Shown: positions 4,349 to 6,286 of the stretch, piece after piece
Position numbering within the stretch: the stretch's first letter is position 1
How the letters are laid out: each line of letters begins with the position of its first letter
Source: an uncultured Gemmatimonadota bacterium
GTDB taxonomy: Bacteria; Gemmatimonadota; Gemmatimonadetes; Gemmatimonadales; GWC2-71-9
Direction: 5' to 3'
Assembly: GCA_913009915.1 (NCBI GenBank)
Contig: CAJVYZ010000183.1
Location: 1-6,286, forward strand
Length of the DNA stretch: 6,286 bases
Notes under the pieces: generated by a model
What the model was told of the DNA's origin: nothing
Database searches by the model: none
The model's input: the letters and a program-made list of their open reading frames with translations, nothing else
Made by a program: the position numbers and the translations under genes

Positions 4349-5695
4349 TCAACGGCCTTCAGTGCCGGCCGAGACATGGCGGCGACACCAGATGAAGGCG
4401 AACGGGATGCCGCTGGCGATGAAGGCCAGGTCGATCAGCGACAGGACCGGCTCGGATACCAGACGAAAGACGATGAGCGCCACGATGCCGAGGAGGTAGA
4501 GCGCTGGGAGCAGGGGATAGGCGGGAACCTTGAAGACGTCGGGACCGCCGACGCCTTGGCGGCGCAATTTGAACAGGGCCACGGTGGTGAAGGCATAGAA
4601 GATCAGGATGGCGAACGTCATCCCGGCCACGATGTTCTCGAAGTTCTGGCGCACCAGCAGGATCACGGCCGCCCACACGCAGTGCACCAGGATAGCGCGG
4701 GACGGGGTGCGAAACCGGGGGTGTACGTAGTCGAGCCACTTGAAGAACAGACCGTCCTTGGCCATGGCGTAGTACACGCGGGGCGCGGCGGTCATGGTGC
4801 CGTTGATGCTCCCCGTGGTCGACACCACCACCAGGGCGGCCACCAATCCGGCACCGATGGGTCCGATGACCTGAATAATGGCGTCCGAGGCCACGATGGT
4901 GCTGCCGCGCACGCCCTCGATGCCCAGGATCTGGTGGTACATCAGGTTGGTCAGCAGGTAGAGCCCGGCGATGGTGGCCACGCTGATGAGGAGGCTTGGC
5001 GGGAGCACCCGCCGCGGGTTTTTCATTTCCCCGGCCACGTACCCCAGCCGGTCCCAGCCGAGGTAGGAGAACACGATTAGCAGAAAGGCGGCACTGGCGT
5101 TGCCGACCGGACCCAGGGTCGCCGTTGGCGCAGCCGTAGTTGCCAGCAGGCTTACCTGTCCCCGGCTGGCGGCCAGGCCGGCCAGGGCCAGGGCCAGAAG
5201 GCCCACGGCCTTGATGATCGACGAGGGCCGCTGGTAGAAGGAAGCCCACCGGATCCCCAAGTAGTTGACGGTCCCCAGCACCGCGATGGTACCCAGCGCC
5301 ACAGCCGTCTTGCCGCTGTCCGTCAGCGGTATGAAGTAGCCCAGGTAGTTGGCGGTGATGATCGCCAGGCCGGCGCCCGGGCTGGTCCGAATGATGAACA
5401 GTTGAGCCCAGCCGAAGACGAACCCGACATACGGGCCGAACGCCCGGGTCAGATAGACGTACTCGCCGCCGGTGTTGGGCAGCCGGGTACCCAGTTCCGC
5501 GTAGATGAGGCCGCCGGTGAACGCCAGCAGGCCTCCGAGGATCCAGTAGAGGGCGATGATGCCGAATGACGAGTGGTAACCCGCGATGATCTGGGGGGTG
5601 GAGAAGATACCGGCGCCGATGGTGATGCCGACGACGATGCTCACCCCGTCGACCAGGGTGAGCGACTTGCGGAGGGTCGGTTGGGGAGTGGTCAC
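4349..5695 (-). CDS. APC-superfamily amino acid permease (LAT-like)
   Basis: A complete 448-residue inner-membrane transporter of the amino acid-polyamine-organocation superfamily, about 12 helices. Helix 1 has the unwound substrate-binding motif GITIGAGIF (23-31). Other landmarks are IYAELGTRLPNTGGEYVYL (64-82), SYLGWDRLGYVAGEMKNPRR (210-229), typical of L-type (LAT) members, STTGSINGTMTAAPRVYYAMAKDG (292-315) and HPRFRTPSRAI (325-335). It likely moves neutral amino acids by symport or exchange; the exact substrate cannot be read from sequence. The start codon is GTG at 5695, giving MTTPQPTLRKSLTLVDGVS, in line with homologues; the Shine-Dalgarno is weak. It is the first gene of a tightly spaced minus-strand group. 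Confidence 0.95.
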   Translation of the reverse strand: MTTPQPTLRKSLTLVDGVSIVVGITIGAGIFSTPQIIAGYHSSFGIIALYWILGGLLAFTGGLIYAELGTRLPNTGGEYVYLTRAFGPYVGFVFGWAQLFIIRTSPGAGLAIITANYLGYFIPLTDSGKTAVALGTIAVLGTVNYLGIRWASFYQRPSSIIKAVGLLALALAGLAASRGQVSLLATTAAPTATLGPVGNASAAFLLIVFSYLGWDRLGYVAGEMKNPRRVLPPSLLISVATIAGLYLLTNLMYHQILGIEGVRGSTIVASDAIIQVIGPIGAGLVAALVVVSTTGSINGTMTAAPRVYYAMAKDGLFFKWLDYVHPRFRTPSRAILVHCVWAAVILLVRQNFENIVAGMTFAILIFYAFTTVALFKLRRQGVGGPDVFKVPAYPLLPALYLLGIVALIVFRLVSEPVLSLIDLAFIASGIPFAFIWCRRHVSAGTEGR

Positions 5696-5832
5696 GTCCG
5701 GCTGGTGGCTACCCCCGGTCCCGTGGGTGTCTCGGCGGTGGTACCCGGGTCAGTGCTCTGTTGGTACCGGCCGATCGGATGGAAGTGGGACCATCGACAC
5801 ACAGTGCCCCACCCCCAATGCTGGTGGGCCGG
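5696..5832. promoter_or_regulatory. Intergenic region upstream of the permease operon
   Basis: These 137 bp separate the lipoprotein stop from the permease GTG and should carry the operon promoter, though I see no convincing -35/-10 pair. On the lipoprotein side, CCCACC (5808-5813) pairs with GGTGGG (5823-5828) over a 9-base loop and may be a terminator hairpin, without a T tract. GGTACC appears at 5742-5747 and 5763-5768, the second followed by CCGATCGG (5771-5778); significance unknown. Confidence 0.35.
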
Positions 5833-6229
5833 CTACAACTTGTCGAAGGTGACCGTTGCGGACGTGCCGTCGATGACGGTGTTGACGGTCATGACCGTGC
5901 CGGAGATCGAGTAGTTGAAGGTGACCACGTCGACAGTGCCCGGATCGAGAACGATCTGGGTGGCGGAGGCCGTGTAGTCGCCGAAATCGGCGCAGTCAGC
6001 CACTCCCATATCGCACAGACCGCCCTGGTCGTTGACGATGGCGAACGCATACGTGCCATCGCTGTTGAATGTGAAGTTCAGCGTCATTCCCATGGTGATG
6101 AGGTCATTGCCCCCGGCCACGAAACTGGTGGCGGTCCAGGTACCGAGGACGGCCGGGTTTACGCCGGGTCCGGTGCCTGGGTCATCGGATGAACAGCCGG
6201 CGACGGCCCCTCCGAGGGCGAGTGTCATG
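5833..6229 (-). CDS. Lipocalin-like lipoprotein, 5' end missing at contig end
   Basis: The 131 visible residues start with a hydrophobic stretch and lipobox, MTLALGGAVAGC (Cys12 in VAGC), followed by a Ser/Asp/Gly/Pro-rich linker and a beta-rich domain from about residue 27: LGTWTATSFVAGG, LNFTFNSDGTYAF, FGDYTASATQIVLDPG, VTFNYSISGTVMTV and ATVTFDKL. This is the strand pattern of lipocalin-like domains in many small secreted lipoproteins. Cys72 and Cys79 may form a disulphide. It should be exported by Sec, lipidated at Cys12 and held on the outer face of a membrane; no enzymatic role is apparent. The ATG at 6228 ends one base before the adapter, and the signal peptide lacks the usual basic N terminus, so the real start is probably a few codons upstream in lost sequence. 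Confidence 0.8.
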
Positions 6230-6286
6230 AGATCGGAAGAGCGTCGTGTAGGGAAAGAGTGTAGATCTCGGTGGTCGCCGTATCAT
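6230..6286 (+). other. Illumina P5 universal adapter, reverse complement (artifact)
   Basis: Starts AGATCGGAAGAGCGTCGTG and continues to ...CGCCGTATCAT, matching the reverse complement of the TruSeq universal (P5) adapter with no i5 index and lacking only its last base. This is library sequence, not genome. The source DNA ends at 6229. Confidence 0.98.

Noticed and set aside
4359..5249. 296-residue minus-strand frame inside the permease gene
   Set aside because: Alternative frame, rich in Arg, Gly and Pro, inside a complete APC permease.

Overview
This is a 6.1 kb piece of GC-rich bacterial DNA (106-6229) held between two Illumina library adapters (about 1-105 and 6230-6286). Both ends of the contig were set by adapter read-through, not by biology. 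The kinase at the left closely matches, from memory, the Ser/Thr kinases that are very abundant in Gemmatimonadota (GQGGMATVYLA, KTTANLQHPHILPLHDSGE, MSLGTPHYMSPEQAMGE). A Gemmatimonadota or similar soil/sediment metagenome source is therefore the best inference; no rRNA or marker gene is present to prove it.

Layout. A C-terminally truncated Ser/Thr kinase (minus strand) is divergent from a SIRT4-like class II sirtuin (plus strand). The roughly 140 bp between them holds two heptanucleotide repeat arrays in opposite orientation. The sirtuin converges on a 65-residue Cys-rich zinc-ribbon protein (minus strand). Upstream of the zinc-ribbon gene lies a second pair of inverted short-repeat arrays, built on a nonamer, which can fold into a large hairpin.

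From 2247 to 5695 all genes are on the minus strand. In transcription order they are an APC-family amino-acid permease, a DUF985 cupin, a YdcZ/DUF606 small membrane transporter, a GNAT acetyltransferase similar to AAC(3)-I, then after a 125 bp gap a DUF5808-type membrane protein and a 64-residue membrane protein. The first four are spaced 18-30 bp apart and are probably one operon. A 5'-truncated lipoprotein gene lies upstream of the permease at the right end.

Function. The permease, YdcZ protein, cupin and acetyltransferase suggest uptake or export and modification of small molecules, but no defined pathway can be read from them. The sirtuin (NAD-dependent protein deacylase) and kinase are regulatory proteins sharing a divergent intergenic region. 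The most unusual signals are the two intergenic 'tandem array - spacer - inverted tandem array' structures on either side of the sirtuin/zinc-ribbon pair, and loss of normally conserved residues in the sirtuin (Arg of GIPDYR) and in the acetyltransferase (both Gly of the acetyl-CoA loop).
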